From: UBA6115 sp050953005
GTDB taxonomy: Bacteria; Bacillota; Clostridia; Christensenellales; Aristaeellaceae
DNA: 64,000 nt
Assembly: GCA_050953005.1 (NCBI GenBank)
Contig: JBMNLV010000014.1
Span: forward strand, 108,313-172,312
Reading direction: 5' to 3'
Part shown: in pieces, positions 8,405-17,256 of the stretch
Layout: every line of letters begins with the position of its first letter
Position numbering within the stretch: position 1 is the first letter of the stretch
The notes under the pieces: generated by a model
What the model saw: the letters and a program-made list of their open reading frames with translations, nothing else
Databases searched by the model: none
What the model was told of the DNA's origin: nothing
Program-made: the position numbers and the translations under genes

Positions 8405-9119
8405 TCACGGCTTTGATTTTCCTGACGTTCTTCTCTCCTGCGCGGTGGTGTGGATATAGCGCTGTGTGGTCTGGGCGTTGCTGTGGTTGGCAAGTTGCTG
8501 GGCGATTCTGGCGTTGCTGACCTTGCTGGTGCCGGTGAGAAAGGTGTGGCGGAAGATGTGCACGCCCTTGGGCAGTCCCGCGTCCTCCTGTCTTGTCGCC
8601 AATATCTTGTAAAGCGCCTGACGGGTAATCGGATTGCCATACGCGGTTGTAAACAGCGGGTCTTCCTCATTGAGTTCCCCTCTGGTTCGCAGGTAATCCT
8701 CGACATAGGCGTCCACATAGGACGCGACCGCCACCCAGCGCATGGCTCCGCCTTTCCGCTTGACGTAGATGTGGCCGTTCTGGCGGCCATGCCACCGGTT
8801 GATGGTCAGGCCGCACAGTTCGCTGGCGCGCAGGCCGGAGCCTGAGAGCAGGGCGACGATGGCCCTGTCCCGCTCGGCAAGGTTTCCGCTGATGGAACGC
8901 ATCAGGTGGATGACCTGCCTGTCGGTATACGCCTTGCTGTCGTTGGCGCTCTCAAAGGGGTCGTCATCCACGATGACCTTGACCTTGCGCAGAATGGTGG
9001 ACGGGTTGCGGTCGATATAACCGGCTTCCTCAAGGTAGGTGAAAAAGAGTTTGATGATGGTTTTTTACGCTGAAATAATCCGGCTTTATGGAACGGTGTT
9101 GCCTTAATGCCCGCCACAT
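8405..9119 (-). pseudogene. tyrosine recombinase (phage-type integrase), frameshifted near the N-terminus
   Basis: The intact frame (8405-8971, GTG) encodes the catalytic domain: SGLRASEL carries the first catalytic Arg, a KRKGG stretch the Lys, HIFRHTF the H-x-x-R pair and TTQRYIHTT the nucleophilic Tyr. Reading further upstream, homology-like sequence (YFSVKTIIKLFFTYLEEAG) continues only if one base is removed from the T6 run at 9061-9066. That restores an N-terminal core-binding domain back to ATG 9119. Even so the N-terminus looks short, since a TGA lies shortly upstream. It is probably a relic of an earlier insertion or a sequencing indel. A second integrase lies at 10.6-11.7 kb on the other strand. 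Confidence 0.75.
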
Positions 9120-9235
9120 GTTCGGAGACGTGTTTTTCCCGGACAGCAGATCTCAGCTCAGATCCCTGTAACCGCAATCCTCTTAACCTTTCCCGACGAT
9201 CCCAACGAAACAATTAAAAACTTATCACCCTGTTT

Positions 9236-9264
9236 AGCGTCAGCTTCACCGCTGGCGCTTTTTT
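9236..9264 (+). terminator. intrinsic terminator hairpin
   Basis: AGCGTCAGC (9236-9244) pairs with GCTGGCGCT (9251-9259) around a 6-base loop, followed by six T residues. It lies 30 bp before the VLP-type gene, so it ends an upstream plus-strand transcript or acts as an attenuator. Confidence 0.6.
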
Positions 9265-9293
9265 AATGCCCAAAAATATAGGAGGTTCATCAC

Positions 9294-9746
9294 ATGAAAT
9301 CAATTACGGAAAACAAGCTCATCCCGGCTCTGTCACGCCTTGCCGCCAATGAATGCGCAAACCATCTGGACGGCATGTGCCTGCCCAGGGACAAACCCTG
9401 CAATTGGTATGAGACGGACATCAACCCGGACACCGGCGCGAGATATCCATTTGGAGACAAAGGTATTACCTGCCCTTATTTCCTCAAGGCCGTGCTGCCC
9501 GGCAACAAAAGACTCGAAGCCCTCTATCGCGCGTTTCTTGACGATTATGACGGCAGGCGCAGCCTCAATATCGTGACAGACTGCTGCAAGCGGTGCGGGG
9601 CGCCAATCGTCAAGGCAAGCAACCGGCAGAAGTATTGCGTTTCTTGCCGGGAGGACATGAGACGCATAACCAAGGCCAGATGGGAGCGAGAAAACTACGC
9701 GAAGCAAAACCACGCGAGAGAGAGGGGGGCGAGTGTGGACATTTAG
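9294..9746 (+). CDS. cysteine-rich VLP-domain protein with zinc-ribbon-like end
   Basis: A 150-residue protein with ten or so cysteines. The N-terminal half (CANHLDGMCLPRDKPC ... ITCPYFLKAVLPGN) matches what I know of the Cys_rich_VLP family found on Firmicute integrative elements. The second half has CCKRCGAPIVKASNRQKYCVSC, a C-x2-C...C-x2-C zinc-ribbon arrangement, then a basic tail (RRITKARWERENY). Function is unknown; nucleic-acid binding is a reasonable guess. AGGAGG lies 7 bases before the ATG. The last codons and the TAG stop lie inside the first long repeat module, an unusual arrangement. A terminator hairpin follows within that module. Confidence 0.72.
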   Translation: MKSITENKLIPALSRLAANECANHLDGMCLPRDKPCNWYETDINPDTGARYPFGDKGITCPYFLKAVLPGNKRLEALYRAFLDDYDGRRSLNIVTDCCKRCGAPIVKASNRQKYCVSCREDMRRITKARWERENYAKQNHARERGASVDI

Positions 9747-9850
9747 GACTGGAAAAAGTCAATGAAATCAATGCCTCCCAGAGGCGTTTTTTTAGAGGCA
9801 AGGTGTTTGGTCATACCCCTTAAAATGTGTGCATTTAGACACCTAAAAAC
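9736..9850 (+). repeat. long direct-repeat module, copy A
   Basis: About 115 bp starting TGGACATTTAGGACT and ending GCATTTAGACACCTAAAAAC. It covers the stop codon of the VLP-type gene. Inside it GCCTC-CCA-GAGGC with seven following T residues (9773-9793) forms a small intrinsic terminator. Confidence 0.75.
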
Positions 9851-9944
9851 GAGACTTTTTTAACTCAGCGTCATCACAAAAATTAGTCTGGAAAACGATA
9901 CAATTTTCCCGACGAAAATGCACCTATCGCATACCCATCGAACG

Positions 9945-10060
9945 TGCGCATTTAGGACTGAAAAAAGTCAATGATATCAATGGGTTTGAGAGGTGATTTT
10001 TGGGAGGCAAGAGTTTTCCCTTACCCCCTCAAAATCTGGACATTTAGACACCTGAAAACG
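9945..10060 (+). repeat. long direct-repeat module, copy B
   Basis: About 116 bp with the same layout: CATTTAGGACTGAAAAAAG, then GTCAAT-ATCAATGGGTTTGAGAGG, a GGCAAG block, a CCCCCTCAAAATCTGGAC block and CATTTAGACACCTGAAAACG. It is separated from copy A by about 95 bp of unrelated AT-rich sequence with no gene. Confidence 0.75.
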
Positions 10061-10320
10061 CCGCTTTTTACCTGTCAAAAATGACACAGGGGCGGCCGGT
10101 TAGCTGCAGATACTCCGGCTTAGGAATAGTTGCTTCGCATATTTGCGCCGTAGCCAAGCAACGAATTATGTAAACCGATATTGGTCGTTATCACGGCTCA
10201 CAATCGTCATCTAAGTGACTATGGCTGCAAGAATCGCGCCTTAATTCGCAGGGCCTTCCTCTCGTTGTAGATTGGCTGTCCTCTGTGTCTAACAACCACT
10301 ATACCCGTCAAACGTTACCT
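10061..10320. other. spacer between repeat modules, no gene seen
   Basis: 260 bp with no convincing open frame. Nothing recognisable apart from moderate GC sequence between module copies B and C. Confidence 0.5.
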
Positions 10321-10429
10321 TTTAGGGGCAAAAAAAGTAAATAAATCAACGGGTTTGAGAGGCGCTCTTTCAGATGCAAGGCGTTTCCCTTAACCCCCAA
10401 AATTCTGGACATTTAGGACCCTAAAAATG
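10321..10429 (+). repeat. long direct-repeat module, copy C
   Basis: About 109 bp, most diverged at its start, sharing ATCAACGGGTTTGAGAGGCG, GATGCAAGGCGTTTCCCTTA and TCTGGACATTTAGGACC with copies A and B. It ends just before the terminator hairpin at 10437. Confidence 0.72.
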
Positions 10430-10436
10430 ACAAAAA

Positions 10437-10490
10437 AATGCCCCGGCGTCAGTTGGACAGCAAAACTGCCCATCTGGCCCCCGGGGCATT
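10437..10490 (-). terminator. intrinsic terminator for minus-strand transcripts
   Basis: AATGCCCCGG (10437-10446) and CCGGGGCATT (10481-10490) are perfectly complementary. Read on the minus strand the stem is followed by seven T residues (A run at 10432-10439). The 34-base loop contains a smaller hairpin. Confidence 0.55.
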
Positions 10491-10519
10491 GCTTATTCCC
10501 AAAATAAATGTGATATAAT
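10489..10519 (+). promoter_or_regulatory. putative promoter of the integrase gene
   Basis: TTGCTT (10489-10494) and TATAAT (10514-10519) are separated by 19 bp. The predicted start near 10526 would place the ribosome binding site for ATG 10535 at or before the transcript end, which favours the downstream start at 10610. Confidence 0.45.
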
Positions 10520-10609
10520 AAAGAAGGTGCTTAGATGCACGAGCACTTTGAAAAAAGAAAAAGAGAAAGAGGAGATTCGTTTTCTGATTTAAGGATTGAG
10601 GAATTCTCA

Positions 10610-11662
10610 ATGGCTAAAATCAAAAGACCCTATGTAATTAACGGAGTCAGTTTCTGGTTAACAGGAGACTCCGAACAGGAAATTGCGGATAAATACGCAG
10701 AAATCAAAAACAGCTCCAGACCGGGTGAACCGGTCAGAAAGTCTAAACACAATTTTGAAAAGTTCGCAGAAAACAATTGGCAATATATTTCTCAGACAGT
10801 CTCCAGGAATACCAATCTGGATTACAAACGCTACATGAGAAACCAGATTCTCCCGCACTTCGGGAAGATGAATGTAGAAGACATTACCCGGAGAGATGTC
10901 CAGGATTTCTATGACAAATATCCGGACAAGGCTTTTTCTACCGTGCACAAGTGGCGCATCGTCCTGTCAAGAATACTGCAGATTGCTGTGGGGGATAGGA
11001 TTATTCCGATTGATCCAACAAAGGACAAACGTCTGACCCACTCAAAAAAGCGAACCCAAAGGGCTGTGCCCTGCACAGAGCAATATAGGGAGTTCCTGAA
11101 AGACATTGAAAGACTGAAGCATCCTCATGAAAGATTGTACATGGCAATCACCGGCTACACCGGACTGCGTAGAGGCGAAGTATTGGCGCTCAGGTAGGCT
11201 GATATTCGTTTTGATGAAAGTATTTTACTTGTAGAACGCTCTGTGGACATTGAACGCACCACGAAGAAATGCCCGGGAACGATCAAGCCTCCCAAGAGCG
11301 AGGCTGGCATCCGTACCGTCCCCATCATTGAGCCGCTGCGCAAGCTTTTGCTGAATGATTGGCATCCCGGAACATATGTTGTCACGAATCCCAAAACCGG
11401 GAAACCCATCCACGCAGAGTCGGAATTCAATACCATGTGGAAGCATATCCGCCGGCAGCAAATCAATCTTGGCCCCTACACCTCCCATTCCTACCGCCAC
11501 GCGATGGCGACAACGCTGCTGACCAGCGGTGTGGATATCAAAACAACCCAAGCCATCATCGGGCACTCTCAGCCTAGCACAACGCTCAACATTTATTCCC
11601 ATACAGTGCCCGGTAAAATACAAGAAGCTGGATTAATATTCACTGATAAAATAGTCATTTGA
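10610..11662 (+). pseudogene. site-specific tyrosine integrase interrupted by an in-frame amber codon
   Basis: Full-length ICE/phage integrase (about 350 codons) in one frame, broken only by TAG at 11195-11197 (codon 196). The context CTCAGG-TAG-GCTGAT fits LALRWADI, so a TGG tryptophan codon probably mutated to TAG. Upstream are an N-terminal arm-binding region (MAKIKRPYVINGVSFWL), a SAM-like core domain (about 45-130) and the first catalytic Arg in GYTGLRRGEV. Downstream lie HSYRHAM (H-x-x-R) and GHSQPSTTLNIYSH (His and nucleophile Tyr). Start 10610 is chosen for GAGGAA 7 bases upstream and a promoter too close to the alternative ATG 10535. The gene sits next to a half tRNA-Leu, as expected for an integrase at its attachment site. 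Unless suppressed, the product is inactive. Confidence 0.85.
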
Positions 11663-11794
11663 CACATTTGTTGACAAGGATAACGCCCTATAAACCCTTA
11701 TATAGACTATATAAAATGATGTTACTTCTGGCAACCGTTTGGCGAAAACATTGACGTATACTACTATACATTCACTCTCCCAACTTGACAAAAA

Positions 11795-11821
11795 GCGTTG
11801 AAACTCTTATGATTTCAACGC
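11795..11821. terminator. 9-bp perfect hairpin beside the attachment region
   Basis: GCGTTGAAA (11795-11803) and TTTCAACGC (11813-11821) flank a 9-base loop. On the minus strand five T residues follow. It separates the integrase from the tRNA fragment. Confidence 0.45.
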
Positions 11822-11825
11822 ATTC

Positions 11826-11865
11826 GCCGGTATGGTGGAATGGCAGACACAGGGGACTTAAAATC
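11826..11865 (+). tRNA. truncated tRNA-Leu (anticodon TAA), 5' half only; probable attachment-site remnant
   Basis: The sequence from GCCGGTATGGTGGAATGGCA onward through GACACAGGGGACTTAAAATC is a normal tRNA-Leu acceptor 5' strand, D arm and anticodon loop with TAA. The 3' anticodon strand, variable arm, T arm and acceptor 3' strand are absent. Homology stops just after the anticodon loop. It lies 160 bp after the integrase, the expected place of an element/chromosome junction. Confidence 0.6.
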
Positions 11866-12087
11866 TTGTATGTTTGCATGATTCCGGATAAAAATACAGA
11901 AAGTAAAGATCCTTATCTTTGAGAACATCTCCTCTAATTCTTAGGATGGAGTTTTATAAACGCGCCATGCAGATAATTCATACAGCTCATTCATATGAGG
12001 CATTGACCTTTTGTTCGCACTCATATTAACATGAGACACAATAGCATACAGCAAGGCTGGAGAGATGGTGATTCGAGGCAATTCGGC
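11866..12087. other. intergenic, no gene seen
   Basis: About 220 bp between the tRNA fragment and the 3' end of the GH127 operon. No convincing gene, terminator or RNA is visible. Confidence 0.4.
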
Positions 12088-13926
12088 CTATCGATTCGTT
12101 CCTTGTTCTTCATGAAAAAACCAATATGGCCAGGCGCTGTTTGGGACATTGGATTCTTTCAACCAAACCGCCATTGCGCCTCTGCTCCTGTTTGACCAGG
12201 CATAGTAAGGAATCAGCCGCACATCCCCGACCCGCATACCATAAATACCACCCAATTCATCATTGAATTGTTCCATAACGGGTTCCGCTGTTTTGCTGAC
12301 AGCAAGATCAGCATGAAAATACTCAGCAGGGATAAAGGCTTGCTGATCAACCTCTTCTGCGCAGTAAACCAAGGGGCCTCGCGCAAAGGCGACACGGCCA
12401 AGGTTCTCTCGGACACGCCGGTCGCTGTAAACCCGCCGGGGCGGCATGTCCAGGTCAAGCACTGCTGTCTGTCCCGATCGCAACTCCAGACCAAGATAGC
12501 CCATCTCTTCCTGTGCCGGAACAGCCTGACCATCCACATGGAGGCTATACTTCTTGCACCAGCCGGGCTTACGCAATTTCAACGAAACCGAATCGCCTTC
12601 ATCCAGACTCAGACTAATCTTCCCAGACCAGGGATAACCGGTTTCCATGCGCAACTGAAGCATGTGTCCAGCATGCTCCACCTGGGCTTTGGAGGCAACA
12701 TATTGATTGACATAGAGGTGACTTTCTCCGCTCGCGTAAAGATAGCCTCCCACGGATGGCAGGAAACGCGCCAGGTTGGTCGGGCAACAGGAGCAACTGA
12801 ACCACTTGCTGCGCTGGTGCCTTCCGTCGGAAGCCAGCGGATTGTCATAAAAGAAGGAGAGACCATCAAGGGAAATGCCCGCCAGCGCGCCATTATAAAT
12901 CTCTGTTTCCACAATGTCTGCGTACTTTGCATCACCATACAACAGGTTCATACGCTGGTTCCAAAGAGCCATTCCGATGGCGGCGCAGGTCTCACAGTAG
13001 GCCGTCAGGTTCGGAAGATGCCAGTCCCGTGTAAAGCCCTCATTTGAGGCAGACTGCCCAATTCCGCCGGTTAAATAATAATTAGCAGGAATGACATTGT
13101 TCCAAAGCCTGTCCAGCGCCGCGCCCAAAGCCGTGTTCCCGGTAACGGACACAATGTCCGCTATGCCGGAGAAATAATACATGGCACGCACCGCATGACC
13201 GGTTACCCTGATTAGTTTTTCCGCGGGCACATCATCCTGGCAATACTCTTCATGCAGATTCTGCTGAACAAAGGATGGTGCGTCCAGATGCCCATGACCG
13301 CGTTGCGCGACCAACCAGCTGGCGAAGTCCAAATACCTTGTTTCGCTCGTGAAACGGTACAGACGCATCAGCGCCAGTTCCAGTTCCTGGTGCCCGACCA
13401 CCCAGTTTTTCTTGCCCGGACCTATGACAGTCATCATCTGTTCCAGCGCACGGACTGCTGTATCCAGCCACCTGCGCTTTCCAGTTGCTTGATAATAGGC
13501 GATAGCGCCTTCCAGCATATGACCAAGACAATAGGCTTCATGGTAGCCCATATCTTTCCAGCGCTGGTCAAGGCCGGTGAGGATATAATAGGAGAACAGG
13601 TAGCCATCCTCCTGCTGGGCGGCGCAGATAGCCTCAATGATGCCGTTGGTGATCCGCTCAAGCTCCTCGTCCCGCTGATTGTGCAACACATATGCCGCAC
13701 CTTCAAGCACCTTGTAAACATCTGAATCATTGAAGTAAATACCCTGAAAACCACCCTCCTCCAGTTTGCCAGCCCGCCGGAAGTTGGCAATCCGTCCGGT
13801 TTCCTCACAACGGCGGATGCAATAGCGAATGGTCTCCTTGCGCAGCGTTGTCAGGCGGGAAGACCAAAAGTTATCGCTTATCTCTATCTGATGGAAAGGC
13901 ACCGGTTTGAGCATCGCGAAACTCAT
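12088..13926 (-). CDS. GH127 beta-L-arabinofuranosidase
   Basis: A 612-residue (alpha/alpha)6-barrel hydrolase of the DUF1680/GH127 family, with C-terminal beta domains. The zinc/thiolate site known from Bifidobacterium HypBA1 (Glu338, Cys340, Cys417, Cys418) is conserved as Glu312 and Cys314 in AYCETCAAIGM and Cys380-Cys381 in CSCCPTNLARF; the first Cys of the pair is the expected nucleophile. The start ATG follows AAGGA at 8 bases. There is no signal peptide, so it acts inside the cell on imported arabinosides. It is the last gene of a minus-strand operon after a binding protein and two permeases. It likely releases L-arabinose from short beta-linked arabino-oligosaccharides taken up by that transporter. 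Confidence 0.93.
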   Translation of the reverse strand: MSFAMLKPVPFHQIEISDNFWSSRLTTLRKETIRYCIRRCEETGRIANFRRAGKLEEGGFQGIYFNDSDVYKVLEGAAYVLHNQRDEELERITNGIIEAICAAQQEDGYLFSYYILTGLDQRWKDMGYHEAYCLGHMLEGAIAYYQATGKRRWLDTAVRALEQMMTVIGPGKKNWVVGHQELELALMRLYRFTSETRYLDFASWLVAQRGHGHLDAPSFVQQNLHEEYCQDDVPAEKLIRVTGHAVRAMYYFSGIADIVSVTGNTALGAALDRLWNNVIPANYYLTGGIGQSASNEGFTRDWHLPNLTAYCETCAAIGMALWNQRMNLLYGDAKYADIVETEIYNGALAGISLDGLSFFYDNPLASDGRHQRSKWFSCSCCPTNLARFLPSVGGYLYASGESHLYVNQYVASKAQVEHAGHMLQLRMETGYPWSGKISLSLDEGDSVSLKLRKPGWCKKYSLHVDGQAVPAQEEMGYLGLELRSGQTAVLDLDMPPRRVYSDRRVRENLGRVAFARGPLVYCAEEVDQQAFIPAEYFHADLAVSKTAEPVMEQFNDELGGIYGMRVGDVRLIPYYAWSNRSRGAMAVWLKESNVPNSAWPYWFFHEEQGTNR

Positions 13927-13958
13927 GAAACATTCCTTTCTTATTTGGGTTATATGGT

Positions 13959-14816
13959 TTATCCTTTCAGACCGGTCAGCGAGATACCTTCAATCAATTG
14001 TTTTTGCCCGAATAAAAAGACAATCAGGCTGGGCACAATGACCAGCATGGACGCTGCCATCACCAAGTTCCATTTAGTGACATACTCGCCGCGGAACTGC
14101 AGCAATCCAATGGCCAGGGTAAACCTTTTGGGGTCATTTAGGTAAATGATTGGGCCGAAGTAATCATTCCAGACGCCCAGAAAGGTGAACAAACCCACCA
14201 CAACGATGGCTGGGCGTGACAATGGCACAATGATGCGGGAATAAATCTGCAGGTTGTTCGCACCATCCACAAATGCAGCTTCATCCAGTTCCATGGGAAC
14301 GGCATTATAGAATTGCCTGAGCAGAAAGATGTTGAAAATGCCCCCGCCAAAGAAGGAAGGCAGAATCAAAGGCCAGAAGGTATTTACACCGCCTACAGCG
14401 CCCCAGGCAAGGTAGGTTGGAATCAGCGTAACCGCGCCTGGCAGCATCATGCTGCTCATCAGGATACCAAAGACCAGATCTCGACCACGCCACTTCACCC
14501 GAGAAAACGAATAGGCAGCCAAGGTAGAGGTTAGAATTGTTCCTGTCAACACCCCAACCAAAACAATGAGGGTGTTAAAAAAATACCGCAGAAAGGGAAC
14601 AAACCGCAGTGCGTCCGTGTAATTGCTCCACAACACTTCCTTGGGCCAGACAATAAAGGGCCTGGTTTGCACAATCTGGGTGCTGGTCATGAAAGAAGAG
14701 CGTAGCATCCACAAAAAGGGCAGAAGGCAAAACAAAGACAGCGCGATAAGGACCAGATACATTACGCTTCTCCAGAACACCCTGCTGAAGTTCAGTGACC
14801 GCTTGTGTTTTCTCAT
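13959..14816 (-). CDS. carbohydrate ABC transporter permease, MalG-type
   Basis: A 285-residue inner-membrane permease of CUT1 importers. About six hydrophobic segments are visible, starting with VFWRSVMYLVLIALSLFCLL. The EAA-loop region is near 190-210: AAFVDGANNLQIYSRIIVPLSRP, which contacts the ATPase. The C-terminus QLIEGISLTGLKG is typical of MalG-like subunits. Its start overlaps the stop of the partner permease by 4 bp (ATGA). No ATPase gene is present in the operon, so a shared MsmK-type ATPase from elsewhere must energise the system. Confidence 0.92.
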   Translation of the reverse strand: MRKHKRSLNFSRVFWRSVMYLVLIALSLFCLLPFLWMLRSSFMTSTQIVQTRPFIVWPKEVLWSNYTDALRFVPFLRYFFNTLIVLVGVLTGTILTSTLAAYSFSRVKWRGRDLVFGILMSSMMLPGAVTLIPTYLAWGAVGGVNTFWPLILPSFFGGGIFNIFLLRQFYNAVPMELDEAAFVDGANNLQIYSRIIVPLSRPAIVVVGLFTFLGVWNDYFGPIIYLNDPKRFTLAIGLLQFRGEYVTKWNLVMAASMLVIVPSLIVFLFGQKQLIEGISLTGLKG

Positions 14817-15763
14817 TCTTGCTGCCCTCCCTCATAAAAGACCCAGAGCTTGCTGGTTTTAAAGACGATGAATGAGAAAAACATAATCACGATGAACAGC
14901 AACCAGGCTTGCGCGGATGCCAACCCCATCTCCATGTGCGTAAAGGCGGTTCGCCATAGATTATATACATAGAAAAGCGAAGCGTTGTTTGGGCCGCCCT
15001 GTGTCATGATATAGGCTGAGCCAAAAACCTGGAAGGCGCCAATGATGCCCATAATAAAGTTGAAAAAAATCGTGGGGCTAATCATTGGGAGTGTAATGTA
15101 AATAAACTTGTGTAAACGGTTTCCGCCATCCACATCAATCGCCTCGTAATAGTGGCGAGGAATATTTTGCAACCCGGCCAGAAAAATAACCATTGTGGAG
15201 CCGGTGCTGAACAAACCCATGAACACAATGGACGGAATTACGGTCGCTTCCGAAAAAATCCACTTGCTGGTTGGCAGCCCCAAGGATTTAAGCACCATGT
15301 TGAAGATACCGAAGTTAGGATTCATCATTAGCATCCAGACAAAACTGGAGGCCACCGCCGGCACGATTGACGGAACGTAAAAGATGGAACGGAACAAAGC
15401 CCGCAGTTTCATCTCGTTGTTCAACAGCAAGGCAATCAGAAATGCGAAGATAAGGTTGGCAGGAACAGACAAAGCCACATAATAGGCAGTAGCTTTCACA
15501 GAGGCGAAGAACCAAGGATCTTTTCCGCTCAGCAGTTTCAGGTAGTTGTCAAATCCCAGCCAGATAGGGGTCGAGATGATTTTATAGTCCATAAAACTAA
15601 AAACAAAACTGGCAATCATCGGCCCTATTGTAAAGACGAGGAACCCCAGTATGGCAGGTAAAGCAAAAAGAATGCCAATGAACTGCCGCCTTCTAGCTAT
15701 TGTATTAAAGCTATTCTTTGACTTTCCGCTTTTATCTATAATGACTGTTTGAGACATACGCAC
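14813..15763 (-). CDS. carbohydrate ABC transporter permease, MalF-type
   Basis: A 316-residue permease with six or so membrane spans, the first being FIGILFALPAILGFLVFTIGP. The EAA loop reads YEAIDVDGGNRLHKFIYITLP near residue 215. GGPNNASLFYVYNLWRTAF near the C-terminus is typical of MalF/UgpA-like subunits. It pairs with the downstream MalG-type protein with a 4-bp gene overlap and follows the binding-protein gene after 104 bp. It carries the sugar across the membrane, presumably an arabinose-containing oligosaccharide given the adjacent GH127. Confidence 0.92.
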   Translation of the reverse strand: MRMSQTVIIDKSGKSKNSFNTIARRRQFIGILFALPAILGFLVFTIGPMIASFVFSFMDYKIISTPIWLGFDNYLKLLSGKDPWFFASVKATAYYVALSVPANLIFAFLIALLLNNEMKLRALFRSIFYVPSIVPAVASSFVWMLMMNPNFGIFNMVLKSLGLPTSKWIFSEATVIPSIVFMGLFSTGSTMVIFLAGLQNIPRHYYEAIDVDGGNRLHKFIYITLPMISPTIFFNFIMGIIGAFQVFGSAYIMTQGGPNNASLFYVYNLWRTAFTHMEMGLASAQAWLLFIVIMFFSFIVFKTSKLWVFYEGGQQE

Positions 15764-15867
15764 CTCATGTCAGTTCCTGGAAGAAAACAAGTGGGCAGAG
15801 GCAGGCTCGACCTGAATTCAAACACATAAGCCGGCCGTCCTCCGCCCCAGGTTAATTGGCAGGATGT

Positions 15868-17205
15868 TTACTTGTCGTAACGCCCTTCATACAGCGGTAC
15901 AACCTGATCCTTGACAGATGCCAAAGCATCTGCAGCGGTGCTCTCACCAAGCCAGACAGTATCCAGTGCGGGGGCGATAATGGCGTTCATCTTGTTGAAG
16001 TTCTTGACATAGAACTGGAAAAGGGGCTCGGCATACTTGAGCATGCCTTCTACAACTACCGGCACATAGTGCTCGGGATGCGCATCGGTCTGGGCCCATT
16101 TTGCGATCAGCTCAGGATCAGTGTACCACTCAGTGGACATGGGCAGCCATAGGCCGTTGTCAATCATGCTAATGGTGTTTTGAGGATCGGCCATGAACTT
16201 GTAGAACTCCCAAGCTTCTTTGGGGTGTTTTGTGCTGCTGAGGATGGATAGGCAGCCGCCCATTAGGCGGGTAAAGGGCTTGTCTACTTTCGGCACTGGC
16301 ATCAAATCGTAATCAATGCCCTCTGCCATCAAACTCAGGTTGCTCCAGTGTCCGCCGATGGACATTGCATAGGCGCCTGTGGCAAAGGCGTCCACAATGC
16401 CTGGCATAGAGGCGGATTCAGACGGGGAGGGGGCGACCTGATGGACATAAATCAAGTCCGCGATCATCTGAACAGCTTCTGCCATCCCTGGTTCATCAAA
16501 GATAGCCAGTGCAGAGCCATCCTCGGTCGTATAATCCGCGCCCATGGAACCCATCAGCACGCTGTAGCCGGTCGCATACCAGGAAGGTGCCGTGGTACCC
16601 CACTGCACAACGTCATTACGGTCAAAGGCAGGGTCATTAGCGTTGCGGCCCTGGCCGTCCAGAGTAAGAAGCTTGGCGTTTGCCACAAATTCATCCCAAG
16701 TCCAGGCGTTCTCATAGCTGTCTGCCGGGGTGATGCCGGCTGCCTCGAGGGCAGGCCTTGAGTAGTACAGGCAGACCATCTGTGGTCCCAGCGCATAGCC
16801 TAAGCGCTTATCCGGTGCCCAGTTGTACGCAAGACTTTCAAGGATGGGGTGCTCGGCATAGGTAGGATCTGCTTCCTGCAGTTCGTATAGGTTGTAGACC
16901 TTCCCTTCCTCTGCCAAGGTGAAGGCAATCGTGCCGGATTCCAGAATTGCGATATCCGGCGGTGTGCCACCGGCGATCATCGCGGTTATCTTCGTGTCAT
17001 ACTCGGAAGGAATGTTGATCATCTCTACCTTGATGTTGGGGTGGATTGACTCAAATTTTGCGATGGCTGCATTGTAAGCATCCAGCGTGTTGCCGCCATC
17101 CCAGTTGGAGAAAGTAATTGTTACCTGCTCTTCAGCGGTAGCAGGCAGCGCAGCTATTGACAACATCATCGCGGCTGCCAGACAGAGAACCAGAAATTTC
17201 TTCAT
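15868..17205 (-). CDS. extracellular sugar-binding protein of a CUT1 ABC importer
   Basis: About 445 residues. A signal peptide (KKFLVLCLAAAMMLSIAALP, cleavage near ATA-EE) has no lipobox Cys, which is unusual for a Gram-positive binding protein. The mature part starts VTITFSNWDGGNTLDAY, as in family 1 solute-binding proteins, and contains MIAGGTPPDIAILESG and the late AWEFYKFMADP. Two ATG codons are adjacent; the second (17205) has better spacing (6 bases) to GGAGG. It is first in the operon with two permeases and GH127. An IS element has landed 48 bp upstream of the start, separating it from its original promoter, so expression may now depend on the element or be lost. Confidence 0.92.
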   Translation of the reverse strand: MKKFLVLCLAAAMMLSIAALPATAEEQVTITFSNWDGGNTLDAYNAAIAKFESIHPNIKVEMINIPSEYDTKITAMIAGGTPPDIAILESGTIAFTLAEEGKVYNLYELQEADPTYAEHPILESLAYNWAPDKRLGYALGPQMVCLYYSRPALEAAGITPADSYENAWTWDEFVANAKLLTLDGQGRNANDPAFDRNDVVQWGTTAPSWYATGYSVLMGSMGADYTTEDGSALAIFDEPGMAEAVQMIADLIYVHQVAPSPSESASMPGIVDAFATGAYAMSIGGHWSNLSLMAEGIDYDLMPVPKVDKPFTRLMGGCLSILSSTKHPKEAWEFYKFMADPQNTISMIDNGLWLPMSTEWYTDPELIAKWAQTDAHPEHYVPVVVEGMLKYAEPLFQFYVKNFNKMNAIIAPALDTVWLGESTAADALASVKDQVVPLYEGRYDK

Positions 17206-17256
17206 CATGAACCTCCTTTTATTTGTTTGTTCCCATCTCTTGGGATTATATATTAA

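Noticed and set aside
9736..10429. Repeat modules as a CRISPR array
   Set aside because: Units are over 100 bp, few, unevenly spaced and imperfect, and no cas gene is present.
11195..11197. Amber codon as pyrrolysine or recoded stop
   Set aside because: The position fits a tryptophan, TAG is a normal terminal stop elsewhere (for example at 835-837), and no pyl genes are visible.
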